Shown: positions 8,347 to 16,879, numbered from the stretch's first letter. The stretch: DNA of 64,000 nt from Syntrophomonadaceae bacterium (GCA_012518685.1 JAAYRQ010000125.1:1-64000), one strand, 5' to 3'. The notes: a model not told the origin generated them from the letters alone. A program made the numbers and translations.

Positions 8347-8802
8347 TTGCTTAAAATACTTATCATAAATGGACCTAATTTAAATATGTTGGGGGTTAGA
8401 GAACCAAAAATATATGGTGAAATGAGCCTTAATTTATTGGAAGATGAATTGAAAAGTTATACGAAAAACAAAAATATAGTTTTAGATTTTTTTCAATCGA
8501 ATCATGAAGGTGAAATAATAGATAAGATACATTCAGCATACGATAAGATAGATATTATAATTATTAATGCAGGGGCTCTTACTCATTATAGTATTGCTAT
8601 CCATGATGCTCTTAAGTCAGTAGCCATCCCGACTATAGAAGTTCATTTAAGCAATATTTATAATAGGGAAGAATTTCGCCAGCAATCTTTTATTGCACCA
8701 ATCGCTATTGGCGGTATCTATGGCTTCGGCAAAGATGGTTATAAATTAGCTATAGATGCTGCAATAAGGTATTTAGATGGCAAGGCAGGTGGTTTGAATT
8801 AA
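8347..8802 (+). CDS. aroQ: 3-dehydroquinate dehydratase type II
   Basis: AroQ removes water from 3-dehydroquinate to give 3-dehydroshikimate in the shikimate pathway. The diagnostic type II pattern is complete: N-G-P-N-L-N-M-L-G at the N-terminus, N-H-E-G-E-I-I-D with the substrate-binding Glu, N-A-G-A-L-T-H-Y, the catalytic His in E-V-H-L-S-N, and G-F-G-K-D-G-Y. The frame is open further upstream, but the TTG at 8347 has AGGGGGA 9 bases before it and gives 151 aa, the normal length. Its stop overlaps the proposed ATT start of the next gene. Confidence 0.9.
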   Translation: MLKILIINGPNLNMLGVREPKIYGEMSLNLLEDELKSYTKNKNIVLDFFQSNHEGEIIDKIHSAYDKIDIIIINAGALTHYSIAIHDALKSVAIPTIEVHLSNIYNREEFRQQSFIAPIAIGGIYGFGKDGYKLAIDAAIRYLDGKAGGLN

Positions 8803-9853
8803 TAGGCTAGATAAGTTAAAAGAACAGTTAAATTTACTTAATATAGATGCCTTTTTAGTTACCAAAGCAGAAAACATTTTTTATCTATCTAATTTTACTG
8901 GGGGTAGTGATGCAAAATTATTAGTAAGTGAGATAGATAACTACATAATTACAGATTCTCGTTACACAGAACAAGTAAAACTAGAATCACCTGAATGGGA
9001 ACTTATTGAAACAAAACCTAGCTCTGATAGTAGGTGGCTGGAATTATTAAAAAAATATAAAAAAATAGCTTTCGAGACTTCTATAAGTTATAAGGATTAT
9101 AAAAAAATTCAGGAGGGTTTAGGAGATAATTTAGTAGCCACTGATAATGTTATTGAAAAATTAAGAATGATAAAAGAACCCCAAGAAATAAAATTATTAA
9201 AAGAAACAGCTCAAATCAGCACCAAGGTATTTGCTGAAATAAAAAATTATATTGCGGAAGGCCTAACTGAAAGGGAAATTGCTAACCAAATAGTTTTTTT
9301 ACTAAAGGCCAATGGTTGTACGAAAGAAGCTTTTGATACTATAGTAGTAGCGGGTGAAAATTCGGCTCTACCCCATGGTGCTCCATCGAATAGACAATTG
9401 GCTAGGGGGGACATGTTAACTCTTGATTATGGAGGTTTTTATAGGGGATATGCAGGGGATATGACTAGGACAGTAGTTATTGGCGAAGCTAATTCTAAAC
9501 TAAAAGATTACTATGCCAAGCTATTAGAGGCACAAGAATTAGGAGTTAGTTTAGTTAAAGCTGGAGTAATGGCTAAAGATATTGATAAGGCGGTTCGGAA
9601 TCTACTTATAAATTATGATTTAGCTCGATATTTTGTGCATTCTACTGGTCATGGCCTAGGCTTAGAAGTGCATGAAATACCTTCTATATCCTATAAAAGT
9701 GATATAATATTACAAGAAAATATGGTAATTACAATTGAACCTGGTATTTATATTAAAGGATGGGGAGGAATACGGATTGAAGATACCGTAATCGTTAAGT
9801 CAGATAGTTGTGAAGTGATCACAAAAGCAGACAAGGATTTATTAATTTTTTAA
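8798..9853 (+). CDS. Xaa-Pro aminopeptidase (M24B family)
   Basis: This cytosolic metallo-aminopeptidase releases N-terminal residues preceding proline. The catalytic domain (about residues 125-350) has the M24 metal ligands in L-D-Y-G-G-F-Y-R-G-Y-A-G-D-M-T-R-T, H-S-T-G-H-G-L-G-L-E-V-H-E, I-E-P-G-I-Y and R-I-E-D-T. The creatinase-like N-terminal domain (N-I-F-Y-L-S-N-F-T-G-G-S-D; I-T-D-S-R-Y) is encoded from 8798 with no ATG, GTG or TTG before it. A TGA at 8795 limits the frame, so the start must be the ATT at 8798, 5 bases after AGGTGG and overlapping the aroQ TAA. This gives 351 aa, the usual length. An internal ATG at 9167 would remove the whole N-terminal domain. Confidence 0.9.
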   Translation: MNRLDKLKEQLNLLNIDAFLVTKAENIFYLSNFTGGSDAKLLVSEIDNYIITDSRYTEQVKLESPEWELIETKPSSDSRWLELLKKYKKIAFETSISYKDYKKIQEGLGDNLVATDNVIEKLRMIKEPQEIKLLKETAQISTKVFAEIKNYIAEGLTEREIANQIVFLLKANGCTKEAFDTIVVAGENSALPHGAPSNRQLARGDMLTLDYGGFYRGYAGDMTRTVVIGEANSKLKDYYAKLLEAQELGVSLVKAGVMAKDIDKAVRNLLINYDLARYFVHSTGHGLGLEVHEIPSISYKSDIILQENMVITIEPGIYIKGWGGIRIEDTVIVKSDSCEVITKADKDLLIF

Positions 9854-9865
9854 TGGAGGGATACT

Positions 9866-10423
9866 ATGATATCTGTTAATGATTTTAAAACGGGTGTAAG
9901 TATAGAAATGGACGGGCAAGCTTTTGTAGTAGTAGAATTTCAGCATGTTAAGCCTGGTAAGGGTGCTGCTTTTGTTAGGGCAAAATTAAGGAATATAAGC
10001 TCTGGAGGAATTATAGAAAAAACTTTTAGAGGTGGGGAAAAGGTAGCTAAGGCTCACTTAGATCGCAGAGAAATGCAGTATCTCTATAATGATGGAGAAG
10101 GTTATGTGTTTATGGACAATGAATCTTATGAACAGACTTCTATATCGGAAGAAGCTATTGGTGAAGGCATAAAATGGCTTTTAGAAAACATGAATATTCA
10201 TGTCTTAGTTTTTCACGATAAAATAATTGGTGTTGAACTACCTAATTTTGTAGAGTTAAAAGTAACTGAAACCGAGCCAGGGGTTAAAGGCGATACAGCT
10301 ACTGGTGCTACCAAACACGCCACAGTAGAAACTGGTGCTCTTGTGCAAGTTCCTTTATTTATAGAAGTTGATGATATATTAAGAATAGACACTAGAACTG
10401 GTGAATATATGGAAAGGGCATAA
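9866..10423 (+). CDS. efp: translation elongation factor P
   Basis: EF-P rescues ribosomes stalled at polyproline. The 185-aa product has the three-domain OB-fold layout, with domain [14 protein letters not shown], the loop [11 protein letters not shown] carrying the modifiable Lys of the P-G-K-G tip, and the C-terminal signature Y-x-x-R-T-G-E-Y at the end of domain III. It follows the peptidase by 12 bases with TGGAGGG before the ATG. A Xaa-Pro peptidase next to efp is a common Firmicute arrangement. Confidence 0.95.
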   Translation: MISVNDFKTGVSIEMDGQAFVVVEFQHVKPGKGAAFVRAKLRNISSGGIIEKTFRGGEKVAKAHLDRREMQYLYNDGEGYVFMDNESYEQTSISEEAIGEGIKWLLENMNIHVLVFHDKIIGVELPNFVELKVTETEPGVKGDTATGATKHATVETGALVQVPLFIEVDDILRIDTRTGEYMERA

Positions 10424-10443
10424 TATATATTGTAGGTTTATTT

Positions 10444-10501
10444 CCTCCTTTTTAGACTAATAATAAGCTTAGTTATTAAATGTCTATAAGGAGGTTTTTT
10501 T
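10444..10501 (+). terminator. hairpin with T-run that also contains the next gene's ribosome binding site
   Basis: CCTCC (10444-10448) pairs with GGAGG (10490-10494), AGAC (10454-10457) with GTCT (10482-10485), and TAATAA (10458-10463) with TTATTA (10473-10478). Seven T follow at 10495-10501. It has the form of an efp terminator, but the GGAGG in its 3' arm is the Shine-Dalgarno of the ATG at 10502, so the same hairpin could sequester that site. Confidence 0.65.
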
Positions 10502-10909
10502 ATGAAGGATATTTCTGAAAGGGTTAGTTATTTACAAGGATTAAGTGAAGGGATTAATCTTAACAAGACTAGTCCCCAAGGTAAGATTATAGCTGGTATT
10601 TTAGCGGTTTTAGGTGAATTAGCAGATGAGATAACTTATATGCAAAATGAATTTGATAATATCAAAGAATATGTCGAAAGCATTGATGATGATCTATTGG
10701 ATATTGAAGAACATATTTTTGCAGCAGAAGAGGAGTTCATAGAATTTGATTGTTCACATTGTGGAGAAAATCTATATTTTGAAACTAACCTATTAGATGA
10801 AGAAGAAGCTATAGAAATTATATGTCCTAATTGCGATGAAGTAGTATTTATCAATGATGGGGCTTTTGATTTTGAACATGCCAATATGGAGCCTGATTTT
10901 TTGGCTTAA
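10502..10909 (+). CDS. CD1247 N-terminal-domain protein with a zinc ribbon
   Basis: This 135-aa protein matches what I know of the Clostridial CD1247-type family. It has an N-terminal helical part beginning I-S-E-R-V-S-Y-L-Q-G-L-S-E-G, a very acidic helical linker, and a C-terminal zinc ribbon C-S-H-C-G (about residues 81-85) and C-P-N-C-D (about 104-108). The function is unknown; the ribbon suggests binding to RNA, DNA or a protein partner. It lies after efp, and its ribosome binding site is within the 3' arm of the efp hairpin. It is convergent with the two-component genes. Confidence 0.75.
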   Translation: MKDISERVSYLQGLSEGINLNKTSPQGKIIAGILAVLGELADEITYMQNEFDNIKEYVESIDDDLLDIEEHIFAAEEEFIEFDCSHCGENLYFETNLLDEEEAIEIICPNCDEVVFINDGAFDFEHANMEPDFLA

Positions 10910-11011
10910 AATGCAGATTATAGTAAATAGAAATAAAAGCAATAAACCTAACTAAATCTAGTCTTATTTTACCGTTATTAGATATAGGGAATTTTGTATC
11001 TGCGGACTTAT

Positions 11012-11056
11012 TAATTATCTCTATTGTAAATATTTATTGCAATAGGGATAATTAAG
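11012..11056. terminator. inverted repeat between convergent genes
   Basis: TTAATTATC (11012-11020) pairs with GATAATTAA (11048-11056) and CTATTG (11022-11027) with CAATAG (11041-11046), joined by a T-G pair. This makes a 16-bp stem with a 13-base AT-rich loop. It lies between the convergent CD1247-like gene and the histidine kinase gene and may terminate both, although no clear T-run follows on either side. Confidence 0.45.
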
Positions 11057-11073
11057 TGCGTTCACCATTTAAG

Positions 11074-12381
11074 TTAATTTGCAATCTTGTTAATTGATTT
11101 ATTTAAAGTGAAATAAAATTCAACACCTAAATCAGTATTATTTACTCCAAAATCACTTGCGTGAAGTTCTAATATAGTTTTTACTACAGCTAAGCCTAAC
11201 CCAGTCCCACCAAATTTCCTGTTTCTTGATTTTTCCACTCTATAAAAAGCATCCCATATTAAATTTTTTTCTTCTTTGGTAAAGTAATTTGTATTGTTTT
11301 GAATTTTAATAAGTACCTGGTCAATTTTATCTGTTATTATAATTTTAATAACACTACCTTCTGGGGAATGCCTTATCGCATTACTCAATAAGTTTATTAC
11401 CACATTTTCTATACGCGAGGTATCTCCACTTACAATATAATCTTTTTCTAGATTTATTTGAATTTCTAAATCTTTTTCTTTAAGATTTAGCTTGAATTTA
11501 TTTATACAAATTAATAGTAAATCATTTAAGGAGAAGTCTTCCCAGGTAATTTTTAGAAACCCATATTCAAATTTCGTTAAATCTAGCATGTCTTCGACTA
11601 GATATTTCATTTTCTGGCTTTCATCAATAATAATGTTAATAAACTCGTTTTTCTCGTTCTCTTCTACTATTCCATCATTTAAACCTTCAGCATAACCTTC
11701 GATTATGCTAATAGGGGTCTTTAATTCATGGGAAACAGCCGCAATAAATTCTTTTCTCATATTATCAATATGTGTTTTTCTGTTAACATCTTCTTTAAGT
11801 TTTAGGTTGTGTATAGATAGACTAGTATTGAGGAGAATTAGTTCTTTAATAGCATAACTACTAAAAGCTGCTGCAATCCCTATCCATAGGAAACAAAAAT
11901 ACCTAATTACTAAAGTACCTGATAATGAGCCATCAGGGTACAAAGTAGGATAATAATGTAAAAGAAGCAAATCTCCTAAGATGCATAAAGTAGTGCTAAA
12001 AATCACTAATAATAAATCAAAATAAAAAACAGACATCAGTATTAATAAATAATATATGGCGTAACTTTCAGGTGCATCGTGAGGCACAGTCCTTAATGCT
12101 GTTATCCATATAAAAACTATAGAAATTACTAACCACTTGCTATATGGCCTAACACCATATTTAGCAATATATTTCCAAAGTAAAAAACCTATAATAAAAG
12201 AGAATGCCGTTGCCTTTGCTACTGCTCCAATGTTAATTGCTTTTGTAGCTATACCTAATACTTCTAAAATAGCTGTAACTAATATCATCAAGCTTACTAT
12301 AATTGTAGTAGCTAGCATAACACGATAGTTGTTTTTTTTGCGGTTATTTTCTAATATTTCATTACTTAGAACTTGCTTCAT
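11074..12381 (-). CDS. membrane sensor histidine kinase
   Basis: The N-terminal half contains five to six membrane helices with very short loops, so it probably senses a membrane or intracellular signal. It is followed by a HisKA dimerisation helix with the phospho-acceptor His in A-A-V-S-H-E-L-K-T-P (about residue 218) and an HATPase domain with the N box N-L-L-S-N-A-I-R-H-S and the G box F-G-G-T-G-L-G-L-A-V-V. The ATG at 12381 overlaps the response regulator stop as ATGA; a GTG at 12393 is also in frame. The signal is unknown. It is the kinase of the adjacent regulator. Confidence 0.88.
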   Translation of the reverse strand: MKQVLSNEILENNRKKNNYRVMLATTIIVSLMILVTAILEVLGIATKAINIGAVAKATAFSFIIGFLLWKYIAKYGVRPYSKWLVISIVFIWITALRTVPHDAPESYAIYYLLILMSVFYFDLLLVIFSTTLCILGDLLLLHYYPTLYPDGSLSGTLVIRYFCFLWIGIAAAFSSYAIKELILLNTSLSIHNLKLKEDVNRKTHIDNMRKEFIAAVSHELKTPISIIEGYAEGLNDGIVEENEKNEFINIIIDESQKMKYLVEDMLDLTKFEYGFLKITWEDFSLNDLLLICINKFKLNLKEKDLEIQINLEKDYIVSGDTSRIENVVINLLSNAIRHSPEGSVIKIIITDKIDQVLIKIQNNTNYFTKEEKNLIWDAFYRVEKSRNRKFGGTGLGLAVVKTILELHASDFGVNNTDLGVEFYFTLNKSINKIAN

Positions 12382-13070
12382 ATCCTTTCCCACTTCCTAC
12401 CATCCAACATGTACCCATAACCTCTAACGGTATTAATTAATTCACCTTTCCCCTGTAATTTTTCTCTCAATCTCCATATATGGGTGTCAACTGTTCTTAG
12501 ATCACCATTATAATTAAAGCCCCATACCGCATTTAGTATTTGTTCTCTTGATAATACTTGGTTTTTATTTTTAATTAGATAGATTAATAATTCATATTCT
12601 ATAGGGCTTAAATTAACTTCATTGGCATTTACTTTTATTTTATGGGAGCCAGTATTAACTTCTATTCCTTTATATTTTATGAAATTTTCATTATTTGCTC
12701 CCATGTTATTAAATCTTTTGATTAAAGCTTTTGTTCTAGCCATTAAGATTCTAGGGGTAAAAGGCTTGGTAATATAGTCATCAGCACCTAATTCAAAACC
12801 CATTACTTTATCATCATCCTCAGCCCTAGCAGTAAGGATAATAATAGGTACACTAGAATCCTGTCTAATAATTTTGCATACTTCAAATCCATTGGGTGCA
12901 GGTATCATTAAATCTAAAATTACAATGTTAATTTTATTTTCATGGAATTTTGATAGTGCTTCCTTTCCCGTGCCTGCTTCAAAAGTATTATATCCTTCTT
13001 TATTAAAATATCGTATAAGTAAATTCCTCATCCGTATGTCATCTTCGACTATCAAAACATTTTTTCCCAT
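12378..13070 (-). CDS. OmpR/PhoB-family response regulator
   Basis: The receiver domain has the acidic pair V-E-D-D, the phospho-acceptor Asp in V-I-L-D-L-M-I-P (about residue 53), the Thr in L-T-A-R-A and the Lys in I-T-K-P-F. The C-terminal winged helix carries the family pattern L-S-P-I-E-Y-E-L-L-I-Y-L and V-D-T-H-I-W-R-L-R-E-K-L. An ATG at 13070 and a GTG at 13082 are both possible starts; GGGAGG at 13089-13084 is too close to the GTG. It is expressed with the downstream kinase and lies after the CoA transferase operon, separated by a terminator. The targets are unknown. Confidence 0.88.
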   Translation of the reverse strand: MGKNVLIVEDDIRMRNLLIRYFNKEGYNTFEAGTGKEALSKFHENKINIVILDLMIPAPNGFEVCKIIRQDSSVPIIILTARAEDDDKVMGFELGADDYITKPFTPRILMARTKALIKRFNNMGANNENFIKYKGIEVNTGSHKIKVNANEVNLSPIEYELLIYLIKNKNQVLSREQILNAVWGFNYNGDLRTVDTHIWRLREKLQGKGELINTVRGYGYMLDGRKWERI

Positions 13071-13110
13071 TATAGATACCACACCTCCCTTGAGTAATTA
13101 AAAATGCCTA

Positions 13111-13154
13111 AAACAATAATAAGCAAGGGTATTATTCCTGCTTATTATTGTTTT
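13111..13154 (-). terminator. terminator between the CoA transferase operon and the response regulator
   Basis: AAACAATAATAAGCA (13111-13125) is perfectly complementary to TGCTTATTATTGTTT (13139-13153), a 15-bp stem with a 13-base loop. It lies after the gctB-like stop on the minus strand and before the regulator start, and the stem ends in T-rich sequence in that direction. Confidence 0.7.
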
Positions 13155-13200
13155 AATAAACTATGCTATATAATCGTAATTAACAAATAATATTAAAATA

Positions 13201-13971
13201 CTATAGGGGCATTTTTGTAAAAACTCCAAATGGATCGACCTTATTTCTTAAAATATTAATAGTAGTCTCATCTGGCATTTCGGTTTCAGTAATATCATCG
13301 GATATAATTATTTCAAAACCAGTACACATATCTACTATATCTTTAGTAATACCAGGGTGTAAACTGATAGCCTTCATTCTTTTTGTTTCATCATCAAATC
13401 CATAGACACCTAATTGTGTAATAACTCTCCAAGGTCCTTGTCCAAATAAGTCTAGTTTTTCCCTTTCATCTCCACCATTTAAAAAACCTGGGCTTGTTAT
13501 AAAGTCAACTTTTTCGGGGAATTTTTCCTTAGTTTGTAGTCCGACTAATACGCTTCGGTCACTTAATGAGGCTAAATCATTTCCTCCTCCACTCCCTGTA
13601 AGTCGAACTTTAGGCTCCTCATAAGTTCCTATCAAAGTTGTATTTACATTACCATACTTATCTATTTGAGCACCACCTAAAAAACCTAGATCTACATACC
13701 CGGCTGCACATTGTCCAAAAGAATTAGGCATATCTAAAATAATAGGTGCTTTATAATAAGTCCAAGGACATGCAACTGACCAAGGCATTTTACCTTCGAA
13801 AAGGGGATCTTGGGCACCACTTTCATAAACTAAGGTGCTATTAGGTGCATGGGTTGCCTTAGCTAATAAGGCCCCAACCAAGGGTAGGCCTGTTCCTACA
13901 TATACGATTTCGTTATCATTGATAGTTCTTGATAAGCAATAAGCTAAAATTTCTAATGGATTTGTTTGCAT
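13201..13971 (-). CDS. glutaconate-type CoA transferase, subunit B
   Basis: This is the beta subunit of a class I CoA transferase, which moves CoA between acyl-CoA and a free acid through a glutamyl-CoA thioester. The likely catalytic Glu is in L-V-Y-E-S-G (about residue 50), as in GctB of glutaconate CoA transferase. The glycine-rich stretches Y-V-D-L-G-F-L-G-G-A-Q-I-D-K-Y-G-N-V-N and T-G-S-G-G-G-N-D are typical. The length of 256 aa is normal. The start overlaps the subunit A stop by one base. The substrate cannot be read from sequence; glutaconate, a branched or aromatic acid, or another short acid is possible. Confidence 0.85.
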   Translation of the reverse strand: MQTNPLEILAYCLSRTINDNEIVYVGTGLPLVGALLAKATHAPNSTLVYESGAQDPLFEGKMPWSVACPWTYYKAPIILDMPNSFGQCAAGYVDLGFLGGAQIDKYGNVNTTLIGTYEEPKVRLTGSGGGNDLASLSDRSVLVGLQTKEKFPEKVDFITSPGFLNGGDEREKLDLFGQGPWRVITQLGVYGFDDETKRMKAISLHPGITKDIVDMCTGFEIIISDDITETEMPDETTINILRNKVDPFGVFTKMPL

Positions 13972-15200
13972 TAGATTATCCCCCCTTTGTTATTTTGTGA
14001 TTGCTCAAATTCTTCTAAATTTTTAAGCCTTAATAATGTTTCTGTTTGACGGTTAATTTCTTGTTCATAACTTTCCTCCCAAGGATAACGCCAATAGGGA
14101 TACTGTTCGGAATTTACTTCTTTATAATCATAATCTATCACCCCAATGTCATTGAGCCCTTCAGCTACTTTGGTCAGTTTATTTCTTTTTACTATCTCAC
14201 GAATACCTCCACCTAGTTTATCTACAAAATCATAATGATCTCTGCAGCTAAATACCCAGTAATCCAAAAACTTATTAAAATTCTCATCTGATTGGAAAGC
14301 AATTCTCACACCTTGTTCCCACCATTGACGATGCCAATAATAATACCCTGGTACACTACCTGGAACATTACCAAATGGCATTTCTACAACTGCATCTACA
14401 TACATAAAAGGTATAGAGTTTCCAGAAGTATTATTTCGTATCTCATCTTCACTTACTAATTCTTCACAAGTAATTACTACTTTTCTTGAAGCAACTGATA
14501 ATGCTATATCGTTTACTACTGGTCCCCAAATCATGGCGTTGCCATATTTATCTGCTTTTTGAACATGAATAAAGACTATATCGGGATATAATGCTGGTAT
14601 AAGGCAAACCATATCTTTTTCTGGCTCGTCTTTAAACGCATGGCTTGAAATTTTCACATAAGGATTATGTTTTACCATATCCGAACCAAGCATAACTTTA
14701 CTAGCTAGATAGGGGACTCCCATTTGAGCAGCCTTGAATCCTAAAGCTTGTGCACCATGGCTCCATTCTGATAATGGCTCGACTTTTTTTTCTTTAATAC
14801 TACGATGAAACATTTTGTCAATGCCCCTCATTTCGGCACCAGTATAAGAATTGTGCATATAACCAATAATTCCACCACCTATAGGTATGCCACCTACACC
14901 AATTGGTGCCCCCATTAAAGTAAGCTCTCTTTTTTCTTGCCTAATCATTTCAAAAAATGCTTGGGTACAACCCCTAACCCAACTGAAGCCAGTATCTGAA
15001 ATAATATCTCCATCAATTACGAATTCTTGTACTGCTTCTTTAAGGCTCATACATTTATTAATCCTATTTCTACTTTTTTTAAAATGTACTTCACGCCATG
15101 AATTTGTATCTACTAGCCTATTTCGAGATGTTCTAATATGATAATCTCTTTCTGTCTCATTTGCTTGTTTGTCTGGCATTTTAAAAACATTTTTCTCCAT
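13971..15200 (-). CDS. glutaconate-type CoA transferase, subunit A
   Basis: This is the alpha subunit partner of the preceding entry. Family features are S-L-K-E-A-V near the N-terminus, G-A-P-I-G-V-G-G-I-P-I-G-G-G, I-H-V-Q-K-A-D-K-Y-G-N-A and I-T-C-E-E-L-V. At 409 aa it is clearly longer than GctA (about 320 aa). The extra residues lie at the N-terminus (about 45 charged residues) and at the C-terminus, which ends in a Glu/Gln-rich helix. The pair forms a two-gene operon beginning at ATG 15200 with GGGGGAGGAAG upstream. It is divergent from the spoIIIA operon. Confidence 0.85.
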   Translation of the reverse strand: MEKNVFKMPDKQANETERDYHIRTSRNRLVDTNSWREVHFKKSRNRINKCMSLKEAVQEFVIDGDIISDTGFSWVRGCTQAFFEMIRQEKRELTLMGAPIGVGGIPIGGGIIGYMHNSYTGAEMRGIDKMFHRSIKEKKVEPLSEWSHGAQALGFKAAQMGVPYLASKVMLGSDMVKHNPYVKISSHAFKDEPEKDMVCLIPALYPDIVFIHVQKADKYGNAMIWGPVVNDIALSVASRKVVITCEELVSEDEIRNNTSGNSIPFMYVDAVVEMPFGNVPGSVPGYYYWHRQWWEQGVRIAFQSDENFNKFLDYWVFSCRDHYDFVDKLGGGIREIVKRNKLTKVAEGLNDIGVIDYDYKEVNSEQYPYWRYPWEESYEQEINRQTETLLRLKNLEEFEQSQNNKGGII

Positions 15201-15283
15201 CTTCCTCCCCCTATTTTTGAAATTCTATTCGTGAACATTTTGATTATTTTACATACGACTATTTTAAAAAATGATTGTTACAT

Positions 15284-15294
15284 TTGTGTCACAA
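15284..15294. promoter_or_regulatory. short palindrome TTGTGTCACAA
   Basis: TTGTG and CACAA flank a single T in the 181-base divergent region between the CoA transferase and spoIIIA operons. The half-sites resemble those of Rex or Crp/Fnr-type regulators, but the spacing is too short for either, so no regulator can be named. Confidence 0.25.
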
Positions 15295-15325
15295 GCACTA
15301 GATTTTTTATAAATTTTCTACGAAT

Positions 15326-15355
15326 TATTGGTATATTTTTCTCAGTTTACCAATA
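15326..15355. promoter_or_regulatory. inverted repeat TATTGGTA-N14-TACCAATA
   Basis: TATTGGTA (15326-15333) and TACCAATA (15348-15355) are perfect 8-base arms separated by 14 bases, just upstream of spoIIIAA and in the divergent promoter region. The long spacer with symmetrical arms suits a dimeric repressor or activator better than a terminator. Confidence 0.35.
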
Positions 15356-15381
15356 TCTATTTAGAACAAGGTGGTGATTAG

Positions 15382-16335
15382 GTGGAATTTTCTAATTCAA
15401 TAGTTACTAGGGAAGTTATTCCTTATTTTTCTCCAGTTATTAAATCCTTATTAAGTAATGCCCCTAGTTCACTTTTTAATAATTTAGAAGAAATTAGATT
15501 AAGAATTAATAATCCTTTAATTCTAAAAGTGGGTGAGGATGATTTTACCATCACTAAAAATGGTGAAGTAACTAGAGATGTTAATAGGGGCTATCTTGTA
15601 ACTTCTGAAGATATCTATCGTCTTATAGCCTCTATCAGCGATAATTCTTTATATGCTTTTTCCGAAGAAATTAGACGGGGTTTTATTACTGTTCCAGGTG
15701 GTCACAGAGTAGGACTAGCTGGGCAGGTATTAGTGGAAAATTATGATGTAAAAAATATTACTAATTTTTCAGGTATATGTTTTAGGATTGCTAAAGAGGT
15801 TAGGGATTGCAGCCTTACTTTATATAAAAAGATTTGCAATAAGGAAGGACAGGTTAATAACACCTTAATTATTTCACCGCCTAGATGTGGTAAAACTACA
15901 ATTTTAAGGGACTTAGCTAGATTATTGGCAACGGGAAACAGGGCGATAAATCCTAAAAATGTAGTTGTAGTTGATGAAAGATCTGAATTAGCAGGTAGTT
16001 ATATAGGTGTTCCTCAATTAGATGTGGGCATAAGGACGGATGTATTAGATGCCTGTCCGAAAGCCTTAGGGATGATTATGGCTATTCGTTCTTTATCTCC
16101 CCAAGTAATTATTACGGATGAAATAGGTAGCCTAGCTGATATAGAGGCTATTAATGAATGTATAAATGCTGGTGTAGCCGTTATTGGTAGTGTACATGCT
16201 CTTAATTTAGAAGAAGTTAGGGCTAGACCGCTATTAGCTAAACTTATCAATAGTAAAGCTTTTAAGTTGGGAATAATATTATCTCGGAAAAATGGACCAG
16301 GTACTATTGAGGATATCGTAAGATGGGAGGGCTAA
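15382..16335 (+). CDS. spoIIIAA: stage III sporulation protein AA (ATPase)
   Basis: SpoIIIAA is the secretion-type ATPase of the SpoIIIA-SpoIIQ channel that links mother cell and forespore. The 317-aa product has the family N-terminal domain (E-E-I-R-L-R-I-N, P-G-G-H-R-V-G-L-A-G), a Walker A-type loop S-P-P-R-C-G-K-T-T (about residues 169-177), and a Walker B V-V-V-V-D-E-R-S-E-L. It starts at GTG with GGTGGTG upstream. In the known system the operon is transcribed by sigma-E. Near 15231-15262 there is a GAACATT and CATACGAC pair that resembles a sigma-E promoter, but its spacer is short. Confidence 0.95.
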   Translation: MEFSNSIVTREVIPYFSPVIKSLLSNAPSSLFNNLEEIRLRINNPLILKVGEDDFTITKNGEVTRDVNRGYLVTSEDIYRLIASISDNSLYAFSEEIRRGFITVPGGHRVGLAGQVLVENYDVKNITNFSGICFRIAKEVRDCSLTLYKKICNKEGQVNNTLIISPPRCGKTTILRDLARLLATGNRAINPKNVVVVDERSELAGSYIGVPQLDVGIRTDVLDACPKALGMIMAIRSLSPQVIITDEIGSLADIEAINECINAGVAVIGSVHALNLEEVRARPLLAKLINSKAFKLGIILSRKNGPGTIEDIVRWEG

Positions 16336-16338
16336 AAA

Positions 16339-16860
16339 ATATTTATTAAAACCTTTGGGATTGCCTTTGTTGTAGCAGGGTTTGGTGCAGGTGGCTTATT
16401 AAGAGCTAACAAAATGGTAAAAAGAGTGAGTCAACTTAGGAAGTTACGCTGGGCTCTTAGTTTCTTAGAAAAGGAAATGTCATACAATTATACACCCTTA
16501 AGTAGTGCTATGTATAAGACTTATCAATTTACTCCAGCCCCTATAAATAAAATCTTTCAGGAATGTAGCCAGTATTTGACTGAAAAATCTGGGGTTACTG
16601 GTAATGAAGCATTAACCAAGGCTCTCAGAAAGGTTGCACCTAGCTTAGAACTCTATCCAGAAGATATTGACTTGATTTTAGCTAGCTCTAATCAACTCGG
16701 TATGTCTGATATATATGAACAAAAAAAGTTGTTTAATCTTCTGCAAGAAAATTTGAAAATTCAAGAAGAAAAAGCCCAGAATGATCTTAATTCTAACCAA
16801 AAACTATGGTCCTATGGGGGCTTCATATTAGGCAGCATAATTGTGATACTTTTAATCTAA
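16339..16860 (+). CDS. spoIIIAB: stage III sporulation protein AB
   Basis: SpoIIIAB is a GspF-like membrane partner of the SpoIIIAA ATPase. The C-terminal part, R-V-S-Q-L-R-K-L-R-W-A-L-S-F-L-E-K-E-M and a terminal membrane helix, is diagnostic. The usual N-terminal membrane segment (F-G-I-A-F-V-V-A-G-F-G-A-G-G-L-L) is encoded upstream of the first ATG at 16414, and the frame opens only after the spoIIIAA stop at 16333. The best start is ATA at 16339, 8 bases after GGGAGG; ATT at 16345 is an alternative. With it the protein is 173 aa, the normal length. Confidence 0.88.
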   Translation: MFIKTFGIAFVVAGFGAGGLLRANKMVKRVSQLRKLRWALSFLEKEMSYNYTPLSSAMYKTYQFTPAPINKIFQECSQYLTEKSGVTGNEALTKALRKVAPSLELYPEDIDLILASSNQLGMSDIYEQKKLFNLLQENLKIQEEKAQNDLNSNQKLWSYGGFILGSIIVILLI

Positions 16861-16879
16861 AGAGAAGGGGGTTTTAAGT

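Noticed and set aside
10670-10680. 0A-box-like TGTCGAA inside the CD1247-like gene, and others at about 19047 and 29152
   Set aside because: The 7-mer is expected several times by chance in a window of this size, and these copies lie inside genes or the OLE RNA, not in promoter regions.
13201-15200. Assigning glutaconate as the substrate of the CoA transferase
   Set aside because: The subunit A length and the lack of a linked hydroxyglutarate pathway in the same operon do not support a specific substrate.
15231-15262. Sigma-E-like GAACATT/CATACGAC pair upstream of spoIIIAA
   Set aside because: The spacer of 12 bases is short and the -10 has two mismatches; kept only as a remark under spoIIIAA.
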